In this document: positions 35,199-46,949 of the stretch, in pieces
Numbering within the stretch: the first letter of the stretch is position 1
How the letters are laid out: each line of letters begins with the position of its first letter
NCBI RefSeq assembly: GCF_017744655.1
Contig: NZ_JAGIAW010000001.1
Coordinates: 744,001-808,000, forward strand
DNA length: 64,000 bases
Origin: Devosia sp.
GTDB lineage: Bacteria; Pseudomonadota; Alphaproteobacteria; Rhizobiales; Devosiaceae
Direction: 5' to 3'
Position numbers and translations under genes: made by a program
The notes under the pieces: model-generated
What the model saw: only the letters and a program-made list of their open reading frames with translations
Database searches by the model: none
What the model was told of the DNA's origin: nothing

Positions 35199-37754
35199 AT
35201 GCACCAGTCGCCGTTCCGCGTAGCAATAATCCTGTTTGTCGCGATCGCGGGTATTCTGTTTGCCGCCCCCAATTTCTTGCCCCAGCAAGTGCGGGATGCG
35301 CTCCCTGGGTGGCTGCCTCAGCCTGGCCTGGTGCTTGGTCTGGATTTGCAGGGCGGTTCGCACCTGCTGCTCGAAGTCGATCGCGCGGGCATCGTTACCC
35401 AGCGCTTGAGCGACGTGCGCCGCGACGCGCGCAACGTCCTGGCCAATCAGAACGGCATCGGCAATATCATCACCACCGATGAAGCCAAGAACGCCATCTA
35501 TATCGAACTGACCGACCCGACCCAGAAAGAGCAGGCGCTGACTGCCCTTCAAAGTATCCAGAACACCGTCAACAATTCGCTGTTCTCGGGCGGAGTCGGC
35601 GTCCAAGAACTGGCATTCGCTGAGCTGCCAGACGGCCGGATCTCCGTTACCCTGACCCCTGAGGGCATTACCCAGCGCATGAGTTCGCTCGTTGCGCAGT
35701 CCATCGAAGTCATTCGCAGCCGCATCGACGAGCTGGGCACGACCGAACCGACCATTCAGCGCCAGGGCGACACGCGCGTCATGGTGCAGGTGCCGGGCTT
35801 TGGCGACTCGACCCGCCTCAAGAACATCATCTCGCAGACCGCGCGTCTGACCTTCCACATGGTCTATCCCGGCCTCACGGCTGCCCAGGCCGAGGCCCAG
35901 GGCCTGCCGGCTGGCACCATGGTTGTACCCAGCCAAGATGGCGGCAGCGAACTGCTCTATGAAGACGTCGCACTTGGCGGCGAGTCCCTCGTCGATGCGC
36001 AGCCATCTTATGACTCGCAGCGCGGTATTCCGGTGGTCAGCTTCAAGTTCGACACGCGCGGCGCCGTCACGTTCAGCGAAATCACCTCGGCCAATGTTGG
36101 CCAGCGCTTCGCGATCGTACTCGACAACACCGTCATCACCGCTCCGGTGATCCAGCAGCCCATCACGGGCGGCTCCGGCCAGATCAGCGGCAACTTCACA
36201 ACTGCTTCGGCCAACGACCTTGCCGTGCTGCTGCGCGCCGGTGCGCTGCCGGCCAGCCTCAACGTCATCGAAGAACGCACCGTCGACGCCAGCCTCGGCG
36301 CTGACTCTATCCAGGCCGGCCTCACCGCGGGTATTGTGGCTTCGGTTCTGGTCGTGAGCTTTATGATCATCGCCTACGGCGTCTGGGGCGTTTTTGCCAA
36401 CGTCTCCCTGGTCCTCAACGTCATCCTGATCTTTGCGGCGCTTTCAACGCTGGGTTCGACGCTGACCTTGCCGGGTATCGCCGGTATCGTTCTGACCATT
36501 GGTATGGCCGTCGACGCCAACGTGCTGATCTACGAACGAATGCGCGAGGAGCAGCGGGCAGGGCGCACGCCATTGCAGGCCATCAATGCTGGTTTCGAGC
36601 GTGCCTGGGGCACTATCGTCGACTCGCATCTGACCCAGCTCGTCGCAGCCGTCGTGCTCTATTTCATGGGCTCCGGTCCGGTACAGGGCTTTGCCGTTAC
36701 TCTCGGCCTCGGCATCCTGACCTCTCTCTTCACGTCCTACACGGTCACCTCCTACCAGGTGAACCTGTGGTACAAGCGCGTGCGGCCGAAAGAGCTGAAG
36801 ATCCAGCATTTCCGCTTCATTCCGGACGGCACGAAGATCCCGTTCATGAAAATCTCGCGCTACGTTATCGCGCTCTCGATCATCATGTCGGTGGTCTCCA
36901 TCGGCACGGCCTATTTCAAGGGCTTCAATCTCGGCATCGACTTCGTCGGCGGCACCGCCATCGAAGTTCAGCATGTCGGCGGCCCAGCCGATGTGGCGCG
37001 CGTCCGTGAGCTGCTCGACGGGCTTGATGTCGGCGAAATCCAGATCCAGGGCTTTGGTACGCCGCAAGACGTCCTCGTGCGCGTACAGGCGCAGGAAGGC
37101 GGTCAATCGGCCGACCAGATCGCCGTGCAGAAGGTTCAGGAAGCGCTCGCCGGGGAGAACTACGAAGTCCGACGCACAGAAGCAGTGAGCGGCACGGTTT
37201 CGGGCGAACTGGCTTGGACCGGCACCATCGCCGTGATCATCGCGCTTGCCTGTATCCTGATCTACATCTGGTTCCGCTTCGAGTGGCAATTCGCCCTCGC
37301 GGCCGTCACGACGACGTCGCACGACATCATCATGACCATAGGTCTCTTCTCGATCACGGGACTCGAATTCAATCTCAGTTCCATCGCCGCGGTGCTGACC
37401 CTCGTCGGTCTCTCCCTAAACGAAACCGTCGTGGTCTCGGACCGTATCCGCGAAAACCTGTTGAAATACAGGAAGATGCCGCTGCCTGAATTGATCGATC
37501 TTTCGATCAACCAGACCATCGTGCGTACCTCGCTCACCCAGTTCACCGTGCTTCTGGCGCTGGTGCCGCTGGTGCTCTTTGGCGGCGAGGCGCTGCGCAG
37601 CTTCACCATCGCCATGACCTTCGGCTCGCTCGTCGGCATGTATTCGTCGGTGATTGTCAACGGCCCGATCCTCATCAATTTTGGTCTCAAGCAGAAGACC
37701 GACGAAGAGCTCGCGGCAAAGAAGGAAAAGACGTCGGATGGCGCTTCCGTCTGA
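35199..37754 (+). CDS. secDF: fused protein translocase SecD/SecF
   Basis: Proton-driven membrane protein that helps pull proteins through SecYEG. The SecD half starts with a membrane helix, then VLGLDLQGGSHLLLEVD and a large periplasmic region, then helices with VLRAGALPA and GMAVDANVLIYERMREE. The SecF half has FNLGIDFVGGTAIEV and the GLSLNETVVVSDRIREN block. The fusion gives 851 residues from ATG 35199; an ATG at 35151 would add 16 residues before the first helix and is less likely. A single fused protein is usual in Hyphomicrobiales. Confidence 0.95.
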   Translation: MHQSPFRVAIILFVAIAGILFAAPNFLPQQVRDALPGWLPQPGLVLGLDLQGGSHLLLEVDRAGIVTQRLSDVRRDARNVLANQNGIGNIITTDEAKNAIYIELTDPTQKEQALTALQSIQNTVNNSLFSGGVGVQELAFAELPDGRISVTLTPEGITQRMSSLVAQSIEVIRSRIDELGTTEPTIQRQGDTRVMVQVPGFGDSTRLKNIISQTARLTFHMVYPGLTAAQAEAQGLPAGTMVVPSQDGGSELLYEDVALGGESLVDAQPSYDSQRGIPVVSFKFDTRGAVTFSEITSANVGQRFAIVLDNTVITAPVIQQPITGGSGQISGNFTTASANDLAVLLRAGALPASLNVIEERTVDASLGADSIQAGLTAGIVASVLVVSFMIIAYGVWGVFANVSLVLNVILIFAALSTLGSTLTLPGIAGIVLTIGMAVDANVLIYERMREEQRAGRTPLQAINAGFERAWGTIVDSHLTQLVAAVVLYFMGSGPVQGFAVTLGLGILTSLFTSYTVTSYQVNLWYKRVRPKELKIQHFRFIPDGTKIPFMKISRYVIALSIIMSVVSIGTAYFKGFNLGIDFVGGTAIEVQHVGGPADVARVRELLDGLDVGEIQIQGFGTPQDVLVRVQAQEGGQSADQIAVQKVQEALAGENYEVRRTEAVSGTVSGELAWTGTIAVIIALACILIYIWFRFEWQFALAAVTTTSHDIIMTIGLFSITGLEFNLSSIAAVLTLVGLSLNETVVVSDRIRENLLKYRKMPLPELIDLSINQTIVRTSLTQFTVLLALVPLVLFGGEALRSFTIAMTFGSLVGMYSSVIVNGPILINFGLKQKTDEELAAKKEKTSDGASV

Positions 37755-38145
37755 CCCTCTTTCGACTGGCGCGGGCCGCTTCCCGCGCCAGGTCGGCATC
37801 GACGCCTATGGTAATAGTGGCTTCCGCTTCGCTGACCTGTCGCATCGCGGTTCCCTGCTGTGCCTGCCTACCGGCATGCAGGGCTGGGACGTTGCGTCGC
37901 CGGCGGAGCTGACGCTTGAAAGCCTGCAGCCAGTGCTCGAACTCGCCGACCAACTCGACGTGCTGTTGATCGGTCTCGGCATGGATATTTCTCTCATCGA
38001 TCCATCCATTCGCGATGCATTTCGCGAGCACAGGGTGATCATCGAAGCCGTGGGTACCGGCGGCGCCGTGCGCACTTACAATGTGCTGTTGGCCGAGGAA
38101 CGGGCCGTGGCTGGTGCCTTCATTGCCGTCGAGAATGCCCGCTGA
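37738..38145 (+). CDS. Mth938-like domain protein (DUF498, NDUFAF3-related)
   Basis: A 135-residue protein that overlaps the end of secDF by 17 bases. It shows the Mth938/NDUFAF3 fold signature: VGIDAYGNSGFRFADLSHRGSLLCLPTGM, DVLLIGLGMDI and EAVGTGGAVRTYNVLLAEERAVAGAFIAV. Mitochondrial NDUFAF3 is a complex I assembly factor, and the bacterial form is known to neighbour secDF. Its bacterial function is not proven. It overlaps the next gene by one base, so the two are probably translated together. Confidence 0.85.
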   Translation: MALPSDPLSTGAGRFPRQVGIDAYGNSGFRFADLSHRGSLLCLPTGMQGWDVASPAELTLESLQPVLELADQLDVLLIGLGMDISLIDPSIRDAFREHRVIIEAVGTGGAVRTYNVLLAEERAVAGAFIAVENAR

Positions 38146-38987
38146 TGTCTGCCGAGAGTTTTGCGCACGCCGCCCAGATGCTGCGGGAGAGCGATAGGGA
38201 TCGCTATCTCTCAACGCTCGCCCTACCTACTGGCGCGAGGGATGGCATCACGGCCATTCTCGCTTTCAACGCCGACATTGCGGGCATTCGCGAGCGCGTT
38301 TCCGGGCCTGCGCCGGGCGAAATTCGCCTGCAATGGTGGAATGATGCCCTTAAGGGCGATGGTCATGGCGCGGTCCGGCAAAATCCGCTGGCCGATGCGT
38401 TGCTGACGACGCTCGATCGCTACGCTCTGCCGCCGGGAACTTTGCAGCGCCTGATCGGTGCCCGGCGCTTTGATCTCTATGATGATCCGATGCCCGATCT
38501 CGAGACATTTGAGGGCTATGCCGGCGAAACGGCGTCGACGCTGCTGCAGCTCTCGGCCATGATCCTCAATGAGGGCCTGCCGGTGGAGCCGGGTGATGCA
38601 GCCGGGCATCTGGGCGTAGCGCAAGCCATGATCGGGCATCTGCGGGCATTTGGCTATGTGGCCTCGCAGGGCCGGATCATGCTGCCATGGTCGATCTTTC
38701 AGGCGAACGGCGTGCGCGAGGGCGAGATCTTTGCTGGCACCGATAGCGAAGGATTGCACGAAGCCCTCGGGCAGATTGCGGAGTTGGCTGAGGAGCACCT
38801 CAGGAAGGCAAAGGCCGCGATTGCCGCACTACCGAGCGGCCTGAGGCCGGCTTTCGCGATTCTTCTGGTGGTCGAAGCGCAGTTGCGACTTTGGCGGCGG
38901 GGCGGATCGCCCTTTGCCGCGCCGGCCGACGAGGCAGATTGGCGCAAGATCGGCCGGATCGGCTGGTGGGCGTTGCGGAACCGCTAA
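38145..38987 (+). CDS. squalene/phytoene synthase family protein (NDUFAF6-like)
   Basis: A 280-residue protein with the all-helical trans-isoprenyl synthase fold: RYLSTLALPTGARDGITAILAFNADIAGIRERVS, RLQWWNDAL and GYAGETASTLLQLSAMIL. The two aspartate-rich DxxxD motifs needed for prenyl condensation are not evident; the second region reads GYAGETAST. This matches the NDUFAF6 group, which helps complex I assembly in mitochondria, rather than carotenoid synthase. No other carotenoid gene is nearby. It overlaps the Mth938-like gene by one base and the convergent thioesterase by four. Confidence 0.82.
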   Translation: MSAESFAHAAQMLRESDRDRYLSTLALPTGARDGITAILAFNADIAGIRERVSGPAPGEIRLQWWNDALKGDGHGAVRQNPLADALLTTLDRYALPPGTLQRLIGARRFDLYDDPMPDLETFEGYAGETASTLLQLSAMILNEGLPVEPGDAAGHLGVAQAMIGHLRAFGYVASQGRIMLPWSIFQANGVREGEIFAGTDSEGLHEALGQIAELAEEHLRKAKAAIAALPSGLRPAFAILLVVEAQLRLWRRGGSPFAAPADEADWRKIGRIGWWALRNR

Positions 38988-39427
38988 GCTTCGGAAATCG
39001 CAACAAATTCGCCGGTGATGCGGCCAGCGATGTTGCCTTCAAACAGGAGTTCGGAGGCAATAGTCAGCCTTGCGCGGCCGCGTCGATGGAAGGTCTGCAG
39101 AAAGTTTGGCCAGCCGACCTCATCGAGATGCGCGGAGGCTTGGGCGAGGCCGGTTACCGGCAGCAAATATTCCATGGCGGTTCGATGGATCACCAATTGG
39201 CTAGCGATCCTTTCGGCCTCGAGCTTGAGATGCATGACCGACCAGGCGGCGAGCAAAGCGAGGGTGGCCGAGCTGCCGCCGAACATGGTGCCATGCATAT
39301 TGATATTGGGCGCCAGTGGCGCTTCGAGGAGGACGTGCGTGGCGCTGGCTTCCACGACCTCCACGGCCATGGCCCGGGAAAGCGGGATATGGTCGTGGAG
39401 ATAGGTGCGCAGCGCCCCCGGGGTCAC
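38984..39427 (-). CDS. YiiD C-terminal-type hotdog thioesterase
   Basis: A 147-residue hotdog-fold protein. The opening [22 protein letters not shown] and the helix region [27 protein letters not shown] match the putative thioesterase domain seen at the C-terminus of YiiD. It would hydrolyse acyl-CoA or a related thioester; the substrate is unknown. Its ATG overlaps the stop of trmFO, so the pair is one transcript. Confidence 0.82.
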   Translation of the reverse strand: MTPGALRTYLHDHIPLSRAMAVEVVEASATHVLLEAPLAPNINMHGTMFGGSSATLALLAAWSVMHLKLEAERIASQLVIHRTAMEYLLPVTGLAQASAHLDEVGWPNFLQTFHRRGRARLTIASELLFEGNIAGRITGEFVAISEA

Positions 39428-40806
39428 TGCCAGACTTTCAGGTCTTCAAGGGCGCGGCTGGTGATGGCGCGACGCTTGGCCATAGTCTTTTCCGGCCCGC
39501 GCCAGCGCTTTACGCCTTCGGGCTTCTCAACTGATACTTCCGGGAAGAGGCCGAAATTGACGTTCATCGGCTGGAAGCTGCGAGCCCCGCTATAGCCTTC
39601 GGCCTCGATGTGGCCGCCGGTGACGTGACCGATCAAGGCGCCGAGGGCCGTGGTGACAGGCGGCAACGGCATGGTTTCGCCACGGGCTTCTGCGGCGGTC
39701 AGGCGGCCGGTGATGAGGCCGACGGCGGCGCTTTCGACATAACCTTCAACGCCCGTGACCTGGCCGGCAAAGCGGATGCGCGGGTCGGCCTTGAGACGCA
39801 TGTCCGGACTCAAGACCTTGGGGGAATTGATGAAAGTGTTGCGGTGCAGACCGCCGAGGCGCGCGAACTGGGCATTGGCGAGGCCGGGGATCATGCGGAA
39901 GATTTCCGCCTGGATGCCATAGCGCATCTTGGTCTGGAAGCCGACCATGTTCCACAGCGAGCCCAAGGCGTTGTCCTGGCGGAGCTGGACGATGGCATAG
40001 GGTTTTACCGTCGGATTGCGCGGATTGGTGAGGCCGACGGGCTTCATCGGGCCGTGGCGGAGGGTTTCGTCACCGCGTTCGGCCATGACTTCGATGGGCA
40101 GGCAGCCGTCGAAATAGGGGACCTTTTCCCAGTCCTTAAACTCGTGCAGCGGCGCGGTTTTCAGAGCCTCTACAAAGGCATAGTACTGGTCACGGTCCAT
40201 CGGCAGGTTGAGATAGTCGGCGCCCGTGCCGCCGGGGCCGGCCTTGTCGTAACGCGACTGCTTCCAAGCGATGTCGTGGTCGATGCTGTCGTAGTGGATG
40301 ATGGGCGCGATAGCATCGAAGAAGGCGAGGGAGTCTTCGCCGGTCTTGGCGAGGATCGCATCGGCCAGAGCGGGCGAGGTCAGGGGGCCCGTCGCGATGA
40401 TGACATGGCGCCAGTATTCCGGCGGCCAGCCGTCCAGTTCTTCGCGGACGATGGTAATTCGTGGATGATTTTCAATGACTTGCGTGACCGCGGCGGAAAA
40501 CCCGTAGCGATCGACGGCCAGCGCGCCGCCGGCAGGGAGCTTGTGTGCATCGGCTGCGCGCATGATCAAGGAGTTGCAGCGGCGCATCTCCTCGTGGAGG
40601 AGACCGACGGCGTTCTGCTCGTGGTCGTCGGAGCGGAAGCTGTTCGAGCAGACGAGCTCGGCGAAGTCGGTAGTGCTGTGCGCGTCGGTGGTTTTTACGC
40701 CGCGCATTTCGTGCACGATGACGGTGGCGCCAGCTTCGGCGGCCTGCCATGCGGCTTCGGAACCAGCGAGGCCCCCGCCGATGATGTGAATGGGTTCGTT
40801 TGACAT
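39424..40806 (-). CDS. trmFO: folate-dependent tRNA (uracil-54-C5)-methyltransferase TrmFO
   Basis: Makes ribothymidine at tRNA position 54, using methylenetetrahydrofolate and FAD. The 460-residue protein begins with the FAD-binding motif [21 protein letters not shown] and has [30 protein letters not shown] and a final [30 protein letters not shown] block. All are typical of TrmFO, formerly Gid. It occurs in alphaproteobacteria instead of the SAM-dependent TrmA. It is followed by the overlapping thioesterase gene. Confidence 0.95.
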   Translation of the reverse strand: MSNEPIHIIGGGLAGSEAAWQAAEAGATVIVHEMRGVKTTDAHSTTDFAELVCSNSFRSDDHEQNAVGLLHEEMRRCNSLIMRAADAHKLPAGGALAVDRYGFSAAVTQVIENHPRITIVREELDGWPPEYWRHVIIATGPLTSPALADAILAKTGEDSLAFFDAIAPIIHYDSIDHDIAWKQSRYDKAGPGGTGADYLNLPMDRDQYYAFVEALKTAPLHEFKDWEKVPYFDGCLPIEVMAERGDETLRHGPMKPVGLTNPRNPTVKPYAIVQLRQDNALGSLWNMVGFQTKMRYGIQAEIFRMIPGLANAQFARLGGLHRNTFINSPKVLSPDMRLKADPRIRFAGQVTGVEGYVESAAVGLITGRLTAAEARGETMPLPPVTTALGALIGHVTGGHIEAEGYSGARSFQPMNVNFGLFPEVSVEKPEGVKRWRGPEKTMAKRRAITSRALEDLKVWQ

Positions 40807-40923
40807 GGCAGGCAGATACCAAGCGCCATGCCGCCACGCAACTGGAAGCCAATCACGGGCGGGAGAATAGCAGAGGTTTATGAGGCGGGGATAAGTTTCG
40901 TAACGCCTGGCGCCAGAAACGAA

Positions 40924-40956
40924 AACACCCGCATCTCAGAGAGAAGCGGGCGTTCG
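40924..40956 (-). terminator. terminator after the DUF1127 gene
   Basis: Read on the minus strand, AACGCCCGC and GCGGGTGTT form a 9-bp stem with one mismatch, followed by TTTCG. It lies downstream of the DUF1127 stop at 40991. Confidence 0.6.
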
Positions 40957-40990
40957 GTCGATTAGCTCAGAAGTATTCGCGCTGAAATTA

Positions 40991-41140
40991 TTAGAGCGAA
41001 TTAGCATGATCGCGAGCAATGCGATTGATTTCGGTACGGTTGATGCCGAGATCGTTCAGCTGGCGATTGTCGAGAGCAGCAAGTTCACGAACCGTCTGCT
41101 GGTAAGCGGCCCACTTCTTGAAGGTTTTGCGGATGTCCAT
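40991..41140 (-). CDS. DUF1127 small protein
   Basis: A 49-residue, positively charged protein. The core TVRELAALDNRQLNDLGINRTEINRIA is the DUF1127 signature. Small DUF1127 proteins in alphaproteobacteria are linked to RNA binding and phosphate or carbon stress responses. ATG 41140 is chosen because GGAG lies seven bases upstream; an in-frame ATG at 41185 has no such site. A perfect CtrA-type site lies about 115 bases upstream. Confidence 0.88.
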   Translation of the reverse strand: MDIRKTFKKWAAYQQTVRELAALDNRQLNDLGINRTEINRIARDHANSL

Positions 41141-41252
41141 TTGAGTTCTCCTGTCGTTTGCAAGGAGAGATATAGTCGAGACCAACCCCAGCGAGCAGAT
41201 AGAGATTAGTCAAAGAAGCTATGCAAAATGCGCAACCCATCGGCAGTGCCTG

Positions 41253-41267
41253 TTAATGCTCGGTTAA
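41253..41267. promoter_or_regulatory. CtrA-type box upstream of the DUF1127 gene
   Basis: TTAA, seven bases, TTAA: the full consensus for the alphaproteobacterial cell-cycle regulator CtrA. It is intergenic, 113 bases upstream of the start of the minus-strand DUF1127 gene. Confidence 0.5.
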
Positions 41268-41338
41268 TGTGCAAGCCAAAACTATGGCCGCCGGACGGCG
41301 ATCCAGCGGCCACTACTACTTCTGAGGTCGAAAAGAGA

Positions 41339-41491
41339 TCAGCGATCGAACAGCGATCGCGTCATCTTGGAAAAGTCTGGGCCGGAAATGCCCAGTAAGT
41401 CGGCATCTCGCGTCGAGGGAACTTCCATCTCCCGCAACGTCTGCTTGATGTCGACCAGGCGCTTGATGCGCCATACGGCACGTACAAACAT
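41339..41491 (-). CDS. small DUF1127-like protein, divergent copy
   Basis: A 50-residue basic protein. The stretch IKQTLREMEVPSTRDADLLGISGPDFSKM follows the DUF1127 layout (helix, short linker, then D-x-G-I-S-x-x-D) and lies 200 bases from a clear DUF1127 gene on the same strand. The ribosome-binding site is weak, so the gene could be decaying. ATG 41491 is the only start that keeps the family length. Confidence 0.55.
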   Translation of the reverse strand: MFVRAVWRIKRLVDIKQTLREMEVPSTRDADLLGISGPDFSKMTRSLFDR

Positions 41492-41664
41492 GGGTCTATT
41501 CCAGTATGGCTGGTGGCGGCAGATTGAAGATCGGCTGATTTGCGGGGGTGCGCCATGGGGCAAATAGCAGGCGCGGCATGCGTGCGGCGCATGGTAGTTT
41601 CATCGGTTTGACGCAAGACAGTGGCGTGACAGGCTAACGGCCTGCGGTAAACCGGCGTTTTCGG

Positions 41665-41811
41665 GTTAGCACACTGGTAGCATCGAGAGGCGCATTGGCG
41701 CGAATTGGTGACTCGATGCGGTCAATTCGGAGTGTTTGTGGCGCGAAGAGCACGCTGTGCGTGTGTTAGCAGACTGCTAGCGTTGAGTGTCGCATCGGCG
41801 CGAATATGTGA
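41665..41811. repeat. degenerate direct repeat with 100-base period
   Basis: The 47 bases from 41665 (beginning GTTAGCACACTG) recur from 41765 (GTTAGCAGACTG) with about 80 percent identity by eye, including the shared block GGCGCGAAT. The rest of the 100-base unit is not conserved. The whole 41492-41900 stretch has no gene. Confidence 0.6.
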
Positions 41812-41832
41812 ATCCGCGTCCACGAACAGAGA

Positions 41833-41854
41833 TTTCCGCTTTCGCGGGAATGAC
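41833..41854. repeat. short dispersed palindrome, CGCTTTCGCGGG type
   Basis: The sequence around CCGCTTTCGCGGGAATGAC recurs at 47508-47528 and, in a diverged form, at 48462-48483. All three are intergenic. Such elements are scattered through many Hyphomicrobiales genomes. Confidence 0.65.
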
Positions 41855-41864
41855 ACCGTGGAAA

Positions 41865-41893
41865 GGAAAAGGGCGGGAACTGGTCCCGCCCTT
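41865..41893 (-). terminator. Rho-independent terminator of uvrA
   Basis: On the minus strand AAGGGCGGGA pairs with TCCCGCCCTT across a 5-base loop, followed by TTCC. It lies eight bases after the uvrA stop. Confidence 0.88.
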
Positions 41894-41900
41894 GGTTCGA

Positions 41901-44795
<2,895 letters not shown>

Positions 44796-44980
44796 AGTTC
44801 ACGTCCGTGGCTTGTCGCGCCGATGGAAGGCACAGCAGCAATGGGGTCAAAAGGGGCCGGAGAGCCCATGAGATAAGCGCTGCTCAGGCCAACCGCAAGC
44901 GCCAGCCACGCATGGCTAACCAGCGCAACTGTAACCTTACTGTGTCCGAGGTGGCTTGCAAAAACACCTTTAGCTCTCAT

Positions 44981-44995
44981 GAACATTTGCAGAAC
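44981..44995 (-). promoter_or_regulatory. LexA SOS box upstream of uvrA
   Basis: The plus strand reads GAAC-ATTTGCA-GAAC, so the minus strand is GTTC-N7-GTTC, the alphaproteobacterial LexA-binding consensus. It is in the gene-free gap upstream of uvrA. Confidence 0.82.
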
Positions 44996-45008
44996 ATTTC
45001 AAAATCAG

Positions 45009-45653
45009 TCAAGTGGGTGATGACATGGTGAGGCCATGCCAGGCGGTGAAAATAGCGGCCGCGACGAACAACGCGCCGGCGCCGCGGCTGATCCAGATGG
45101 TGGCGGCGGGATTTTCCACCAGGGCATCGCGACCGCGGCCGGCGGCGACCGCCAGGCCGCCATAGATGAGGCCCTGCATGAGCACGGTGATGGTGCCGAG
45201 GGCGAGAGCCTGGGACCAGATGGGGCCGAAATCGGTGCGGACGAACTGGGGGAAGACGGCCAGCACGAAGAGATAGGCCTTTGGATTGAGGAGGCACGTG
45301 ATCGTGCCCTGGCGGAAGGCGGCCCATTCGGTGCGGGTGGTGGCGCGGCCGATGCCATCCACGGTGATGGTGCTGCGCAGGAGCGTGTAGCCGATCCAGG
45401 CCATATAGGCGGCGCCGGCGAGGATCATGGCCTGGAAGAGTATCGTTGGGAGCTGGGTGAGGACGCCGACGGCGATGGTGCCGAAAAGGGCATGGACGGC
45501 GCCGCCGAGCATGACCCCGCCCAGCGCGGCAAAGCCCAGCCGCCGGCCGCCCGTCAGGGCATTGGCGAGGACATAAAACATGTCCATGCCCGGCACGATG
45601 ATGATGCCGAAGACAAGAACGGTATAGATCCAGAGCGCCTGCGCGTAGTCCAT
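45009..45653 (-). CDS. LysE/RhtB family amino-acid exporter
   Basis: A 214-residue inner-membrane exporter with about six membrane helices. The N-terminal half shows IIIVPGMDMFYVLANALTGGRRLGFAALGGVMLG, the LysE signature, and LLNPKAYLFVLAVFPQFV is the second conserved block. Members export lysine, threonine, homoserine or cysteine-related compounds; which one is unknown. It stands alone between uvrA and ssb. Confidence 0.9.
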   Translation of the reverse strand: MDYAQALWIYTVLVFGIIIVPGMDMFYVLANALTGGRRLGFAALGGVMLGGAVHALFGTIAVGVLTQLPTILFQAMILAGAAYMAWIGYTLLRSTITVDGIGRATTRTEWAAFRQGTITCLLNPKAYLFVLAVFPQFVRTDFGPIWSQALALGTITVLMQGLIYGGLAVAAGRGRDALVENPAATIWISRGAGALFVAAAIFTAWHGLTMSSPT

Positions 45654-45753
45654 GGTGGTTTCCGAGTGTGGGAATGGAGATGGATCAGGGCTGCTGACAG
45701 GGAGAGTCAGGAGCCTGGCGCGCTTTCACAGTTCGTCCCGGGCAATGGGCTTG

Positions 45754-45786
45754 TTGACATCAAATCAATTAGAACATAAAGAGAAC
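45754..45786 (+). promoter_or_regulatory. ssb: ssb promoter with overlapping LexA SOS box
   Basis: GAAC-ATAAAGA-GAAC at 45772-45786 is a perfect alphaproteobacterial SOS box. A TTGACA -35 (45754-45759) is followed, 17 bases later, by TAAAGA as a possible -10 inside the box, so LexA would block the promoter. It is 190 bases upstream of ssb. Confidence 0.78.
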
Positions 45787-45975
45787 ATAAAGATGTAGGC
45801 GTACCGCCGAAAAGTGTGGGCATTCGGTAAATTTACCGCTGCCTGCCGGTGGAAGGGTTTATGGTGCGCCGACCGGGCAGGAGGCCGCGTACCGGGCGGC
45901 GTACTCTGGGCCCACTGTGAGAAAGCGTCCCGCGACCGGTTCAGACCGGGACTGAATTTTAAAAGGACAAGCGCC

Positions 45976-46488
45976 ATGGCAGGCAGCGTGAACAAGGTCA
46001 TTCTGGTTGGCAATTTGGGCAATGAGCCCGAGGTGCGCAACCTGCCCAGCGGGGGCAAGGTGGTGAACCTGTCGGTGGCGACATCGGAACGCTGGCGCGA
46101 CCGCAATACGGGCGAACAGCGCGAAAAGACCGAGTGGCACCGCGTCGTGATCTTCTCGGAAGGTCTCGCCAAGGTCGCCGAGCAATATCTGCGCAAGGGC
46201 AGCAAGGTCTATCTCGAAGGCCAGTTGCAGACCCGCAAGTGGCAGGACCAGTCCGGCCAGGACAAGTATTCGACCGAAATCGTGCTCCAGGGTTTTAATG
46301 CCCAGATGGTGCTGCTCGATGGTCGTGGCGAGGGCGCCGGTGACAGCGGCGGCGGCGGTTTCCGTGGCAATGACGATGGCGGTTTCCGCGGTGTCAGCAA
46401 CAATGCGGGTGGTGGTGGCGGACGTCGTCCTTCGTCGAACGCCCCGGCATTTGAATCCGGCGGCCTCGACGACGACATTCCGTTCTGA
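45976..46488 (+). CDS. ssb: single-stranded DNA-binding protein
   Basis: Protects single-stranded DNA in replication, recombination and repair. Start 45976 gives 170 residues and matches the SSB opening [20 protein letters not shown]. The OB-fold runs to about residue 110 ([39 protein letters not shown]). A Gly-rich linker then leads to the conserved acidic tip DDDIPF that binds partner proteins. AGGA precedes the ATG; an upstream in-frame extension to 45814 is unlikely. Confidence 0.97.
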   Translation: MAGSVNKVILVGNLGNEPEVRNLPSGGKVVNLSVATSERWRDRNTGEQREKTEWHRVVIFSEGLAKVAEQYLRKGSKVYLEGQLQTRKWQDQSGQDKYSTEIVLQGFNAQMVLLDGRGEGAGDSGGGGFRGNDDGGFRGVSNNAGGGGGRRPSSNAPAFESGGLDDDIPF

Positions 46489-46502
46489 GATTTTTGTTAC
46501 CA

Positions 46503-46526
46503 AGGGTCGCTTCGGCGGCCCTTTTT
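46503..46526 (+). terminator. Rho-independent terminator of ssb
   Basis: Stem AGGGTCGC / GCGGCCCT (one G-T pair) with a TTCG loop and a T-run immediately after it. Confidence 0.9.
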
Positions 46527-46529
46527 GTT

Positions 46530-46949
46530 TCAGGCGGCGTCTTTGGCTTCGCGCGGAGCAGAGGGCCGGGAGAGGACATACCAGGCGCAGCCGCCGATGA
46601 TGGCCGCGACGAGGAGGAAGAGCCACCAAACGGGGTGGGCGGCGAAGAGGAAGATCAAGAATCCGACGGCCATGCCGGTGCAGGCCATCATTTTGGCGCG
46701 CGGCGGGATGACGCCGTGTTTGCGCCAATTGACGATGGTGGGGCCGAGAGTGGCGTGGCCGAGCAGCCAGTTTTCAAGGCGCTGCGAGGATTTGGAAAAA
46801 CACCAGGCGGCGAGGATGAGGAAGATCGTCGTCGGCATAAGGGGCACGAACATGCCGATGATGCCGGTGATCAGGAGGAGGATGCCGAGTACGAGATAGA
46901 GCGCGCGCATCAGCCGGTTGCGGGCGAGGGGCGATTGCGGCTCGTTCAT
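46530..46949 (-). CDS. YbaN family membrane protein (DUF454)
   Basis: A 139-residue inner-membrane protein of DUF454. It has [46 protein letters not shown] at the start and two further helices. The P-L-M-P-T-T-x-F and FSKSS segments are the family hallmark. Function is unknown. Its ATG overlaps the dtd stop, so it follows dtd in one transcript. Confidence 0.85.
   Translation of the reverse strand: MNEPQSPLARNRLMRALYLVLGILLLITGIIGMFVPLMPTTIFLILAAWCFSKSSQRLENWLLGHATLGPTIVNWRKHGVIPPRAKMMACTGMAVGFLIFLFAAHPVWWLFLLVAAIIGGCAWYVLSRPSAPREAKDAA

Noticed and set aside
38145-38987. Carotenoid biosynthesis phytoene synthase
   Set aside because: The aspartate-rich catalytic motifs are not visible, no other carotenoid genes are near, and the neighbour is an NDUFAF3-type gene.
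41665-41811. Short CRISPR array from the 100-base spaced repeats
   Set aside because: Only two diverged copies with 100-base spacing and no cas genes.
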